Notes under the pieces: model-generated
What the model was told of the DNA's origin: nothing
Database searches by the model: none
The model's input: the letters and a program-made list of their open reading frames with translations, nothing else
Origin: a virus
Virus record (IMG/VR): IMGVR_UViG_3300017917_001112
Coordinates: 62,001 to 126,000 of that record
Reading direction: 5' to 3' (one strand)
DNA: 64,000 nucleotides
In this document: positions 27,567 to 34,130 of the stretch, one piece after another
How the letters are laid out: each line of letters begins with the position of its first letter
Position numbering within the stretch: position 1 is the first letter of the stretch
Program-made: the position numbers and the translations under genes

Positions 27567-27815
27567 ATGAGAATGAAACGAATTGTTGCTGGTCTTAACA
27601 ATACACAAAAGATCCGTGTGATCATCGATGGTGTGGGTTTCGTGACTGATGTGTATGGAATGTCAGAAATGCCCATCGTGAGTCAGCGTGCCAGCGTGTG
27701 GCAGGTGTTAGAGCAGATGGCTATGCGTGGTGACAAAGGCATGGCTACACGGATAACCTACTACGACAATGCCATGAAGGCAGGAACGCATGACATTCAG
27801 GTCGACCTGCTTTGA
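27567..27815 (+). CDS. Early hypothetical protein
   Basis: 82 residues, basic N-terminus (MRMKRIVAGL), otherwise mixed (VIIDGVGFVTDVYGMSE, TRITYYDNAMK). Starts 2 nt after the previous stop, so it is in the same operon. Function unknown. Confidence 0.6.
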   Translation: MRMKRIVAGLNNTQKIRVIIDGVGFVTDVYGMSEMPIVSQRASVWQVLEQMAMRGDKGMATRITYYDNAMKAGTHDIQVDLL

Positions 27816-27839
27816 AAATGAAATGAAGGAAACTGTATA

Positions 27840-28025
27840 ATGTTGAATGATGTAATTTTTAATGGTCTGACTCGCCATCAAATGGTCTGTCAGATTCACC
27901 TAGAAACTGATACGTCCAGCTGGTGCTATCGTGCTACGAATGAGCAGTTGATCAAGGGTTACAAAGAAATCTTTGGTCTAACGGATACCCCTACAGACTG
28001 TAAGGTTATTCCCGAAAGTGCTTGA
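27840..28025 (+). CDS. Early hypothetical protein whose 3' end crosses a PeSL hairpin
   Basis: 61 residues with AAGGA upstream. The last ~13 codons (PTDCKVIPES region) coincide with the left and right arms of a degenerate CCCCTACAG/CTGTAAGG hairpin. The stop codon lies inside the -35 of the next promoter. The real coding end may have been altered by insertion of the cassette. Function unknown. Confidence 0.55.
   Translation: MLNDVIFNGLTRHQMVCQIHLETDTSSWCYRATNEQLIKGYKEIFGLTDTPTDCKVIPESA
27987..28007 (+). terminator. PeSL hairpin 2 (degenerate)
   Basis: ACCCCTACAG and CTGTAAGGTT form an imperfect stem (TACA/TGTA core plus CC/GG) 15 nt upstream of the promoter at 28022. The flanking GTTATTCCCGAAA matches PeSL 1. 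Termination strength is probably low. Confidence 0.55.
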
Positions 28026-28083
28026 CGAAAATTCGGTTTTCAGATAGAATTATACTATGATGAATAAAAAAGGAAATGAAATG
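28020..28083 (+). repeat. 64-bp direct repeat, copy B
   Basis: Second copy of the promoter-leader-RBS cassette at 27232, with one mismatch, 788 bp downstream. Homologous recombination between copies would delete the three small genes between them. Confidence 0.9.
28022..28050 (+). promoter_or_regulatory. Sigma70-like early promoter (copy B)
   Basis: TTGACG, 17 bp, TAGAAT, identical to copy A. Drives the small-gene run beginning at 28081. Confidence 0.83.
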
Positions 28084-28236
28084 AAAGGTTCTATCCGTTT
28101 GATCGTTGGTATCCTAGTCGTGTTTGGTGCTGTTGGTGGTATCGATGCAGGAAATGATTTGTTGCCTTGTGTTGCTCTCGCAGTGCTTGGTTTGTTTGTA
28201 ATGAGTAGTGGCGTTCGTGCCATGGAGAAAGTTTGA
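28081..28236 (+). CDS. Small two-pass membrane protein, 51 residues
   Basis: Follows the AAAAGGA of the duplicated leader. Two hydrophobic segments (about 5-20 and 28-43) are separated by a short acidic loop (IDAGND), with a positively charged C-terminus (RAMEK). Its stop overlaps the next start (TGATG). Function unknown. Confidence 0.65.
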   Translation: MKGSIRLIVGILVVFGAVGGIDAGNDLLPCVALAVLGLFVMSSGVRAMEKV

Positions 28237-28520
28237 TGTTGAAGTGTGTTTGTCCTGTTTGTAATGGTTCTGGTCGTAGACCTGCTGGCGATTATGCCTA
28301 TAAAAATGTGATCGCTGGCTACGACAAAGAAACCGATACGCTACCCTGCAGAAACTGTGGTGGTCAGTATATGTATGGTTCACCGACTGGTGAGGTTCGT
28401 GCTCGTCCTGACGGAACTCCGTGTGTTCACGAATACACCAGCAGAACTGTTGGTCGTTGTCTGACTCAGTATACCTGCAAACACTGTGGTGACACATATC
28501 AAATTGATAGTGGAGATTGA
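28236..28520 (+). CDS. Zinc-ribbon protein (DnaJ-type CxxCxGxG element)
   Basis: 94 residues. The N-terminal CPVCNGSGR matches one repeat of the DnaJ cysteine-rich domain. CRNCGG and the C-terminal CKHCGDTY supply further CxxC pairs, so one or two structural zinc sites are likely. The ATG at 28236 overlapping the upstream stop is preferred over a TTG 3 nt upstream. Role unknown; such proteins are frequent in phage early regions. Confidence 0.7.
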   Translation: MLKCVCPVCNGSGRRPAGDYAYKNVIAGYDKETDTLPCRNCGGQYMYGSPTGEVRARPDGTPCVHEYTSRTVGRCLTQYTCKHCGDTYQIDSGD

Positions 28521-28522
28521 TT

Positions 28523-28699
28523 ATGAATGATTATGATTTGGTAAAAACAGTTGTAAATAAATTGCACGAAAAGTATGACACCTATGCTCATGCTGCTGGA
28601 TATCTTGAGTCGACAGTTGTTGGACTGCTACAAGGCGAATCACCTGATGATGTCCGTCGTCGCTTGAATAACATGTTGAAAGAAATGGAGAATGTATAA
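28523..28699 (+). CDS. Early hypothetical protein
   Basis: 58 residues, helical (YDLVKTVVNKLHEKYDTYAH ... VRRRLNNMLKEM). The start at 28523 has TGGAG 7 nt upstream. Its stop overlaps the next start (TAATGG). Function unknown. Confidence 0.6.
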   Translation: MNDYDLVKTVVNKLHEKYDTYAHAAGYLESTVVGLLQGESPDDVRRRLNNMLKEMENV

Positions 28700-28935
28700 T
28701 GGGTTACTTTAGCAATCTTTCAGTTGATATTGTTGAGTTGTTTGAGAATGGATATTCCATCGAGGACATTGCTTCGAAGGTAAACCAACCCTTTGAGGCA
28801 GTAAAAGAAATCGTGGAAGCATATGTAAATGATGAGTACGATTGCGATCCAGGTGAAATGGACGGAGACTTTGATTCTGCCATGGCATCTGCTGGTTATG
28901 GTACTGATGAAGACTATGGTTTTTATGGAGAATAA
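28699..28935 (+). CDS. Small acidic protein with HTH-like N-terminus
   Basis: 78 residues. SIEDIASKVNQPFEAVKEIV has the spacing of a helix-turn-helix. The C-terminal half is highly acidic and Gly/Tyr-rich (DCDPGEMDGDFDSA...). An acidic DNA-mimic or regulator role is possible but only inferred. Confidence 0.6.
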   Translation: MGYFSNLSVDIVELFENGYSIEDIASKVNQPFEAVKEIVEAYVNDEYDCDPGEMDGDFDSAMASAGYGTDEDYGFYGE

Positions 28936-28936
28936 A

Positions 28937-29170
28937 ATGCAAACAAGAGAATTTCGTGGACAAGTTTTTGACGCTACCCATGGTAGTCCCTTTGATCGTG
29001 GCTCAGCTGACAGCTGGTATAGTCGTCCGCAAGAACCACACTGGTATCCTGAGGGAACTGGGTTTGGTCAGCGAGTTGAGTCAAAAGACATGAGCATGGC
29101 AGAGTTGCGTGCTTACTTCGCTGGTTATGAATACAATGAACAGTTTGGTGGCAAGAAAGATTATACATAA
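28937..29170 (+). CDS. Early hypothetical protein
   Basis: 77 residues starting MQTREFRGQVFDATHGSPFD. The start at 28937 follows the preceding stop after 1 nt, with TGGAG upstream. Rich in Gly, Tyr and Trp, with a polar C-terminus (AGYEYNEQFGGKKDY). The stop overlaps the next start. No family recognised. Confidence 0.6.
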   Translation: MQTREFRGQVFDATHGSPFDRGSADSWYSRPQEPHWYPEGTGFGQRVESKDMSMAELRAYFAGYEYNEQFGGKKDYT

Positions 29171-29391
29171 TGCCAATTCGAACAAGACAGGTAGTTGTTG
29201 TGAACAAATGCCAGTGTCGCAAGTGTGGTGACATCATTGAAAGCAAACATCGCCATGATTTTGTGCAATGTAAATGTGGTGCCATCTTTACTGATGGTGG
29301 TAAATCTTATATTCGTAGGGGTGCAAAAGACTTTGATGACATCATCGACATGAGCGAGTCTTACGAAGAGGAGTATGAAAGCCAATGGTAG
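29170..29391 (+). CDS. Zinc-ribbon phage protein
   Basis: 73 residues with two cysteine pairs, CQCRKCGD and CKCGA, around a short basic His-rich loop (ESKHRHDFVQ), then TDGGKSYIRRG. This matches a widespread small phage protein family of unknown role. The C-terminus is acidic. Confidence 0.7.
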   Translation: MPIRTRQVVVVNKCQCRKCGDIIESKHRHDFVQCKCGAIFTDGGKSYIRRGAKDFDDIIDMSESYEEEYESQW

Positions 29392-29606
29392 TAGAAATGA
29401 ATGTTGAATTTGTTTATGTCCTACAAATGATGTGTGACGGAGAACAAGAAATCATTGACATTTTCCGTCATGAGACAGATGCCGTTGACCGAGCAAGAGA
29501 CATCGCAGAGTACGCAGATCTACCTGAGGATGAAGACAGTGGTGGCAACAGCTGGTCAAATGATTTTGGCACATGCATTTGGATTGAAAGAAAAGAACTG
29601 GTATGA
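29385..29606 (+). CDS. Small acidic hypothetical protein
   Basis: 73 residues overlapping the previous gene by 7 nt and the next by 4 nt. It contains EFVYVLQMMCDGEQEIIDIF and an acidic linker (LPEDEDSGG). No function assigned. Confidence 0.6.
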   Translation: MVVEMNVEFVYVLQMMCDGEQEIIDIFRHETDAVDRARDIAEYADLPEDEDSGGNSWSNDFGTCIWIERKELV

Positions 29607-30022
29607 TACGCTGGATTGAAAATTGTAGCATGAGTGATATTCATCTTGGTCATCACAGCGACCTTGGGAATAACACCATGCTCATTCGCATTCAAGACCC
29701 TGCTACAGAATTTATGCCAACCAAGCATTTATTCAAAGAGGTCTACTGTTTTGAGTTTCTGGATGCAGAGGATGAGGATGGTTTTGATGAAGACTTCAAA
29801 ATCAATGACAGCCAAGCCAATGAACTTGTCATGCTACTGAGTCATGCAATGGAGAAAAGCATGAACGTGCTGGTTCACTGCCATGCTGGTATCTGCCGTA
29901 GTGGTGCTGTTGTTGAGGTAGGAACCATGATGGGTTTCACTGCCACTGAACGCTACCGTCAGCCAAACCTGCGTGTAAAACAAAAGATGATGAAGATTCT
30001 TGGAGCTACCTATGATTCGTAA
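29603..30022 (+). CDS. Tyrosine/dual-specificity phosphatase-like protein
   Basis: 139 residues. LVHCHAGICRSGAV contains the complete protein tyrosine phosphatase P-loop HCx5R (nucleophile Cys93, Arg99) followed by SG. An acidic stretch (53-65) lies upstream. It is shorter than typical bacterial PTPs but within the range of minimal cysteine phosphatases. Substrates might be host phosphoproteins, RNA 5' ends or phosphoinositide-like molecules; nothing here discriminates. Confidence 0.75.
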   Translation: MIRWIENCSMSDIHLGHHSDLGNNTMLIRIQDPATEFMPTKHLFKEVYCFEFLDAEDEDGFDEDFKINDSQANELVMLLSHAMEKSMNVLVHCHAGICRSGAVVEVGTMMGFTATERYRQPNLRVKQKMMKILGATYDS

Positions 30023-30227
30023 GAAACAATTCCGTGATGCACTGATAATTGACCTGACTGGACCAGATGGCAATGCATTTTCTCTGCTTGCCTTTGCGAG
30101 TAAGTTTGCTCAGCGATTGGGTATGGACAGTAAGGCAATTACAGATGAGATGCGCTCAGGTGACTATGAAAACCTAATCGCTACCTTTGATAAATACTTT
30201 GGCGATTATGTAATTTTGGAGAGATGA
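30012..30227 (+). CDS. Conserved small phage protein
   Basis: 71 residues. The pattern LTGPDGNAFSLLAFASKFAQ ... GDYENLIATFDKYFGDYV recurs in small phage and bacterial hypothetical proteins. The start at 30012 has TTGGAG 6 nt upstream and lies inside the 3' end of the phosphatase gene. Function unknown. Confidence 0.7.
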   Translation: MIRKKQFRDALIIDLTGPDGNAFSLLAFASKFAQRLGMDSKAITDEMRSGDYENLIATFDKYFGDYVILER

Positions 30228-30449
30228 ATGTCAATCACAATCCCACAAGAGGTAGCTGATGGTATCACAGTTGCCAATCTAAAAGACTGGCGTGACTATC
30301 TGCAGTCAGAACTAAATGCATGGTATGAAAATCCAAAGACAGAGGACAATCCCAATGGCAACTGGATTCATCCTGAGGACATTGCTTCCAATCACAATTA
30401 TATTCGTGCTTGCAATCTGTTAATTAAAGCATTTGGAGGATCAGAATGA
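30228..30449 (+). CDS. Early hypothetical protein
   Basis: 73 residues directly following the previous stop. Contains LKDWRDYLQSELNAWYENPK and IHPEDIASNHNYIRACNLLI, a Trp/Tyr-rich helical pattern. Function unknown. Confidence 0.6.
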   Translation: MSITIPQEVADGITVANLKDWRDYLQSELNAWYENPKTEDNPNGNWIHPEDIASNHNYIRACNLLIKAFGGSE

Positions 30450-30526
30450 TTTATCTAATAGCAATTGTAGTTGCCCTACTCATTTGGTTACTTGTATGGG
30501 TAGGAGATAACAATGACAATGAATAG
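30446..30526 (+). CDS. Single-pass membrane miniprotein, 26 residues
   Basis: Starts within the previous stop (ATGA) behind TTGGAGGATC. About 18 consecutive hydrophobic residues (MIYLIAIVVALLIWLLVWVG) are followed by an acidic tail DNNDNE. It overlaps the next start. Its size makes it tentative, but the RBS and overlaps favour translation. Confidence 0.5.
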   Translation: MIYLIAIVVALLIWLLVWVGDNNDNE

Positions 30527-30806
30527 ATGTCTCGAGTGTGGTAAGCCAGCAGACTGGATAAGACACACACAATTCTCAGGCGACCATCCCTACTGCGAAG
30601 AGCATGCAAAGGCAGAATCAGACTTCGGTCAGGAAGACAGTTACACCTACTGGGAAAACATTGCCCAGACAGCATTCTTCGACTGGTTTCATGCTCCACT
30701 GGAATCAGGCAAACTACGCAGTGAAGTCTTTTACAATGAACTAAACCCAGAGAAGGCAACAACATGGTTACAACAAGCATTCGACGCAGGACGCAACCAA
30801 TCTTGA
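30513..30806 (+). CDS. Small Cys/His protein (putative zinc finger)
   Basis: 97 residues. RCLECGKPADWI ... HPYCEEHAK gives a CxxC-x(n)-CxxH candidate zinc site. The C-terminal half is helical (LNPEKATTWLQQAFDAGR). RBS TAGGAGAT. Function unknown. Confidence 0.65.
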   Translation: MTMNRCLECGKPADWIRHTQFSGDHPYCEEHAKAESDFGQEDSYTYWENIAQTAFFDWFHAPLESGKLRSEVFYNELNPEKATTWLQQAFDAGRNQS

Positions 30807-30842
30807 GGGAGATCCTAAAGGAATTTTTTTACGGAGTCTATT

Positions 30843-31040
30843 ATGGCTATCATAACACTTACAAAGACAGAACTAGAGAAAATACTTACATTAATGAGCA
30901 AGCACGGAAATACAACAGTTACAATAAACAGTGACAATTCCAGTGGCATAGGTCCAATCGTTACTGCTGAGTTGGATCTAATCATCAGTGGAACAGAGGG
31001 AAAGTTTACCGTTGAGATTACAGGTGTAGATTCATGGTAA
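30843..31040 (+). CDS. Early hypothetical protein
   Basis: 65 residues with an N-terminal helix (LTKTELEKILTLMSKHG) and a beta C-terminus (KFTVEITGVDSW). RBS ACGGAGTC. Overlaps the next small gene. Function unknown. Confidence 0.6.
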   Translation: MAIITLTKTELEKILTLMSKHGNTTVTINSDNSSGIGPIVTAELDLIISGTEGKFTVEITGVDSW

Positions 31041-31189
31041 ACAATAGGGTTTATGTTCTCCCTTGTGGAAATGAAGCAGTCATCGTTGGAATCAGTGATG
31101 ATGATAAGAAATACATTGTAGAATATGACGATGGTAAGATGGCAGAGGTGAATAAGTGGCAGTGTAAACCAATAGATGTGGATGGGTAG
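31034..31189 (+). CDS. Small beta-rich hypothetical protein, 51 residues
   Basis: Overlaps the previous gene by 7 nt. The sequence (NRVYVLPCGNEAVIVGISDD ... YIVEYDDGKMAEV) looks like a small SH3-like or Tudor-like barrel strand pattern. Weak RBS (AGGTG). The following 70 nt to 31259 hold nothing I can support. Confidence 0.5.
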   Translation: MVNNRVYVLPCGNEAVIVGISDDDKKYIVEYDDGKMAEVNKWQCKPIDVDG

Positions 31190-31259
31190 CGTGTGTATGT
31201 GCTGTATTTAGTGGTCGATGTGTTCGAAGGGTTGGATTAATTATTTTTGAAAGAAAAGA

Positions 31260-31589
31260 ATGCCAGGAGTTTATCGCTTAAAAGAGTGTCCTACTTGCGG
31301 TGTTGAGCATCGCAGACGTGGACCACATTGCTCTCGCAGTTGTGGACAGAAAGCACGTGTCCTCACTGATGATCACAAGCGTAAAATTGCGGACAGTAAT
31401 CGTGAACACATGGCTAGTGATAGTCCGAGTGCTGAGAAGAGCAAGTGGATTATTACTCAGCAGAAGAAGGGACAGGGTAAGACAGAGCAGCAGCTGGAAC
31501 AGGAGATGGATGGCTGGAGTATTGTGCCTCCACATGGACTGGACAGACAGTATGAGAAGGATGCAGACGGAGATATCTGGTTTTCATAG
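31260..31589 (+). CDS. Zinc-finger/NUMOD3-like protein
   Basis: 109 residues. An N-terminal CPTCGVEH ... HCSRSCGQKAR zinc finger (about 9-32) is followed by LTDDHKRKIADSNREH, which resembles the NUMOD3 DNA-binding motif found beside phage homing endonucleases. No nuclease catalytic motif is present, so this may be a free-standing DNA-binding remnant or regulator. Confidence 0.6.
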   Translation: MPGVYRLKECPTCGVEHRRRGPHCSRSCGQKARVLTDDHKRKIADSNREHMASDSPSAEKSKWIITQQKKGQGKTEQQLEQEMDGWSIVPPHGLDRQYEKDADGDIWFS

Positions 31590-31608
31590 GCAAATCAAGG
31601 ACTTGTAT

Positions 31609-31630
31609 ACCCCTACAGGTTGAAGGGTTA
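31609..31630 (+). terminator. PeSL hairpin 3 (degenerate)
   Basis: ACCCCTACAGGTTGAAGGGTTA matches the arms of the perfect PeSL hairpins at 36643 and 39001 with substitutions, leaving CCCT/AGGG pairing. It precedes the promoter at 31644 by 13 nt. Confidence 0.5.
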
Positions 31631-31643
31631 TTCTGGCAGGGTA

Positions 31644-31672
31644 TTGACAATAATTCGGATTCCAGGCATAAT
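31644..31672 (+). promoter_or_regulatory. Sigma70-like early promoter (PeSL 3)
   Basis: TTGACA, 17 bp, CATAAT. Drives the AAA+ ATPase gene through an AAAAAGGAACTGAAA leader resembling those at 27293, 39097 and 47353. Confidence 0.83.
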
Positions 31673-31703
31673 TACTCTATTGATTATGAAAAAGGAACTG
31701 AAA

Positions 31704-32633
31704 ATGACCAACGCTGTGAAGACCTCTGTGAAGTTTGATAAAGTTACTGGCAAGTATACTTGCCAGATTGGTGATTCTAAACCCTTCAAAACTTCTAAGA
31801 CCTCTCACATTGAGTGGAAATTCAAACAAATCACTGGCATGACTCTGTCCTATGATGAGATCGTTGCTGGTGCGAAAGAGATCCAAGCAGCCAAGGATGC
31901 TAAGTTTAACATCAATGCTCGCTTCGGCTTCGTTGAGCAGCTGGTGTCCATGGTTGCTGATGGTGTCCAGCCCTCTGCTGTGATCACTGGTCAGGGTGGT
32001 CTCGGTAAGACTTACACTGTGACCAAGACTCTCGAGAAGAAGGGTTACAAAGACATCTCTGATCTCGCTGACTTTCAAGTCGGCAGTCTGCTGAATATGC
32101 GTAAGTGCTTTAAGATGGTCAAAGGTTTCTCGACTGCTAAGGGTCTCTATCGCACTCTGTTCGAAAACAACAAGGGCATCATCGTGTTTGATGACTGCGA
32201 TGCTGTTCTCAAAGACCCTGTTGCGCTGAACATTCTCAAGTCTGCTCTGGACAGCTACGGTAAGCGTATCATCTCCTGGAATGCTGACTTCCGTGATGAA
32301 GATCTTCCTCGCTCGTTCAACTTCGAGGGTCGTATCATCTTCATCTCCAATATGGAAGAAGGTGCAATTGACCAAGCGATTCGTAGCCGTAGCATGATGA
32401 TCGACCTGTCTATGAACTCCGAACAGAAGATCGAGCGTATGGCTACCATCGCTGACTCTGAAGAGTTTATGCCTGAGTATGACAAGACTATCGTTCGCGA
32501 TGCTCTGGCTCTGATTCGCGATCTCAAGGATGAGGCAAAGGAAATCTCCCTTCGCACTCTGATCTCCGTCAGCAAGGTTCGTGCTTCCAATGACAACTGG
32601 AAAGACCTCGCTACCTACATTCTGACTGCTTAA
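31704..32633 (+). CDS. AAA+ ATPase, early, atypical codon use
   Basis: 309 residues. Walker A GQGGLGKT (about 95-102), Walker B IIVFDDCDAV, sensor-like IIFISNM and an arginine-finger candidate IRSRSM, in AAA+ order. The start at 31704 is chosen because it follows AAAAAGGAA with the leader spacing of the other cassettes; an in-frame ATG 18 nt upstream is the alternative. Codons are visibly richer in C-ending synonyms (GAC, CTC, ATC) than in neighbours, consistent with strong expression or recent acquisition. Substrate unknown. Confidence 0.8.
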   Translation: MTNAVKTSVKFDKVTGKYTCQIGDSKPFKTSKTSHIEWKFKQITGMTLSYDEIVAGAKEIQAAKDAKFNINARFGFVEQLVSMVADGVQPSAVITGQGGLGKTYTVTKTLEKKGYKDISDLADFQVGSLLNMRKCFKMVKGFSTAKGLYRTLFENNKGIIVFDDCDAVLKDPVALNILKSALDSYGKRIISWNADFRDEDLPRSFNFEGRIIFISNMEEGAIDQAIRSRSMMIDLSMNSEQKIERMATIADSEEFMPEYDKTIVRDALALIRDLKDEAKEISLRTLISVSKVRASNDNWKDLATYILTA

Positions 32634-32645
32634 TGGGGGGGTATC

Positions 32646-32861
32646 ATGATAACCATCAATGGACTGACTAAGGCACAGGTGAGAATGCTCGACAAAATGT
32701 GGGCAATCGATGGATATGAGGAATACATGGAGTGGAAGAGCACTCTTTGTTATGCTCAGAAGCAACAGTGCGAATTGCTCGAACAGATGGTACTGTTGGC
32801 TGATCTTGATGAAATTGATAATGTCGATGATGCAGTAGAGGTTCTTCGGAAATACATTTGA
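32646..32861 (+). CDS. Conserved small phage protein
   Basis: 71 residues. LTKAQVRMLDKMWAIDGYEE YMEWKSTL resembles a common small phage hypothetical family. It lies behind a G7 run that may substitute for an SD. The stop codon lies within the -35 of the promoter at 32858. Function unknown. Confidence 0.7.
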   Translation: MITINGLTKAQVRMLDKMWAIDGYEEYMEWKSTLCYAQKQQCELLEQMVLLADLDEIDNVDDAVEVLRKYI

Positions 32862-32886
32862 CATATATGCTAATTACTTGTATAAT
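32858..32886 (+). promoter_or_regulatory. Sigma70-like promoter
   Basis: TTGACA, 17 bp, TATAAT, with no upstream hairpin. Drives the small gene at 32906. Confidence 0.85.
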
Positions 32887-32905
32887 ACCAGTGTAGAGGA
32901 TGATT

Positions 32906-33049
32906 ATGAACTTCGATGAAATTAACTATAAACTGGCAATGATTGCTGAAGCAGAGAGAGAAGCAATTGTTGAAGAAGAATATGAAGAAGAACTAATGGC
33001 ATTGGAGCAAGAGAAGCAGTACTGGATGATGAGTTTAGAAGACAGCTGA
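32906..33049 (+). CDS. Small acidic helical protein, 47 residues
   Basis: Very Glu-rich helix (LAMIAEAEREAIVEEEYEEE), directly downstream of a consensus promoter with TAGAGGATG upstream. Similar acidic miniproteins occur in many phage early regions. Function unknown. Confidence 0.6.
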   Translation: MNFDEINYKLAMIAEAEREAIVEEEYEEELMALEQEKQYWMMSLEDS

Positions 33050-33054
33050 GATAA

Positions 33055-33129
33055 GGGGGGGGTCTAAAAAACGACTTTAAAATTCGGGTCCCTATTTTTT
33101 TCGGTCGGGTCCCTATCGGCTTGACCCCC
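33055..33129. repeat. G-run, 12-bp direct repeat and long inverted repeat in intergenic gap
   Basis: The 112-nt gap 33050-33161 contains G8 (33055-33062), two copies of TCGGGTCCCTAT (33084-33095 and 33105-33116) and an inverted pair GGGGGTC (33058-33064)/GACCCCC (33123-33129). No ORF. It may be a terminator-like or protein-binding element; its role is unknown. Confidence 0.6.
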
Positions 33130-33161
33130 ATCATTTTCTTTTCTTTTAACAAGGACAACAT

Positions 33162-33392
33162 ATGAACGACAAACTTACTGAGAAAATACTGCAACAAGTG
33201 GAAGATTCACTAGTGGTATCCAGGGATAAGCGTAAATCACTGACAATGCGTGGACTGGTGTATGAGCGAATTCTTTTCGCATTATCCGAAGAGGAACTGC
33301 AAGAGGACTATTCTCTCACTCCTGAAACCCTTAGACAGTTGAGCGACTTGGATATGTTTGAGTTATACGAAAGCATTTACGTCGATGCCTAG
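33162..33392 (+). CDS. Conserved small phage protein
   Basis: 76 residues, helical (KLTEKILQQVEDSLVVSRDK ... LTPETLRQLSDLDMFELYES). RBS AAGGACAAC. The end overlaps the next gene by 8 nt. Function unknown. Confidence 0.65.
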   Translation: MNDKLTEKILQQVEDSLVVSRDKRKSLTMRGLVYERILFALSEEELQEDYSLTPETLRQLSDLDMFELYESIYVDA

Positions 33393-33657
33393 TTTAGAGA
33401 AATACTTTCAAGAGAGGGATAAGAATAAACCTGCACCAAAATGGGTTTATGGCGACAGAGTCTCAGGGAAAATTGGCAAGATTCCAGTCATTGGTATGGT
33501 AGTTCGTGAGGACTATAATGACCCATCTCTTGTACTATGTCATTTAGATCTCCCAGTGAAAGAAAAGAATGGGGATTATAAATGGATTTGGAATGTACCA
33601 AGCAAGGGAATGAAACGACTAAGGAACTACAATGGAGATGAGACTGATCAAGTATAG
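33385..33657 (+). CDS. Hypothetical protein with beta-barrel character
   Basis: 90 residues. The start at 33385 lies inside the previous stop region and is preferred over an in-frame ATG 27 nt upstream. WVYGDRVSGKIGKIPVIGMV and YKWIWNVPSKGMKRL suggest a small SH3-like fold. Function unknown. Confidence 0.6.
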   Translation: MPSLEKYFQERDKNKPAPKWVYGDRVSGKIGKIPVIGMVVREDYNDPSLVLCHLDLPVKEKNGDYKWIWNVPSKGMKRLRNYNGDETDQV

Positions 33658-33667
33658 GGATGCAGGG

Positions 33668-33790
33668 ATGCACACTTATACTTACTTTTGGGTGAATAAC
33701 AAGCATACTGTAATTTCGCCGTATTTTGATAGCGAATCTGAAGCATTGGAATGGAAGGAAGATTATGAGCGAGGAAAAAAAACTCCGTAG
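33668..33790 (+). CDS. Small aromatic protein, 40 residues
   Basis: HTYTYFWVNNKHTVISPYFD followed by SESEALEWKEDYERGKK: an apparently well-formed small protein with the look of an HTH-less beta-helix unit. Weak AGGG ribosome site, and it overlaps the next gene. Tentative. Confidence 0.45.
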   Translation: MHTYTYFWVNNKHTVISPYFDSESEALEWKEDYERGKKTP

Positions 33791-34130
33791 GGAGATTCGT
33801 AATGGATTGGTTGCGGTTCTGTACTCTCCAGGATATGGAGCAGGTTGGAGCACTTGGAACTATGACTATCCTGAACTGATTTATGATCCATCGATTGTGT
33901 ATATGGTTGAGGAGATGAACAAGCTGGATCATGATGACTTGTCTGGTCGCAATTCATGGGTAGATAACATTGTGGAATACTGTAAAAAAACGTATCCCTC
34001 TGCCTACTGTGGTGGTGCGGATGACCTGCGAATTGAGTGGATGCCTGAGGGCACTCTGTTCAAGATCAATGAATATGATGGCTCTGAGTCGATTGAGTAT
34101 AAAGAGAATGATACTTGGAGGGTTGCATAA
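33765..34130 (+). CDS. Conserved phage protein of unknown function
   Basis: 121 residues. RREIRNGLVAVLYSPGYGAGWSTWN and YCGGADDLRIEWMPEGTLF ... YDGSESI are patterns I associate with a widely distributed phage hypothetical family. The start at 33765 has GAAGGAAG just upstream. Overlaps the next start (TAATG). Confidence 0.75.
   Translation: MSEEKKLRREIRNGLVAVLYSPGYGAGWSTWNYDYPELIYDPSIVYMVEEMNKLDHDDLSGRNSWVDNIVEYCKKTYPSAYCGGADDLRIEWMPEGTLFKINEYDGSESIEYKENDTWRVA

Noticed and set aside
31260-31589. Homing endonuclease
   Set aside because: A NUMOD3-like motif and a zinc finger are visible, but no GIY-YIG or HNH catalytic residues.
31677-32864. 395-codon open frame on the minus strand
   Set aside because: It is antisense to the AAA+ ATPase and the next gene, which have clear motifs, promoters and RBSs. 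The open antisense frame follows from the GC-rich codon bias.
33121-33149. TTGACC as a possible -35 for the gene at 33162
   Set aside because: At 17 bp the -10 would be TTTTAA, much weaker than every other promoter in the window.
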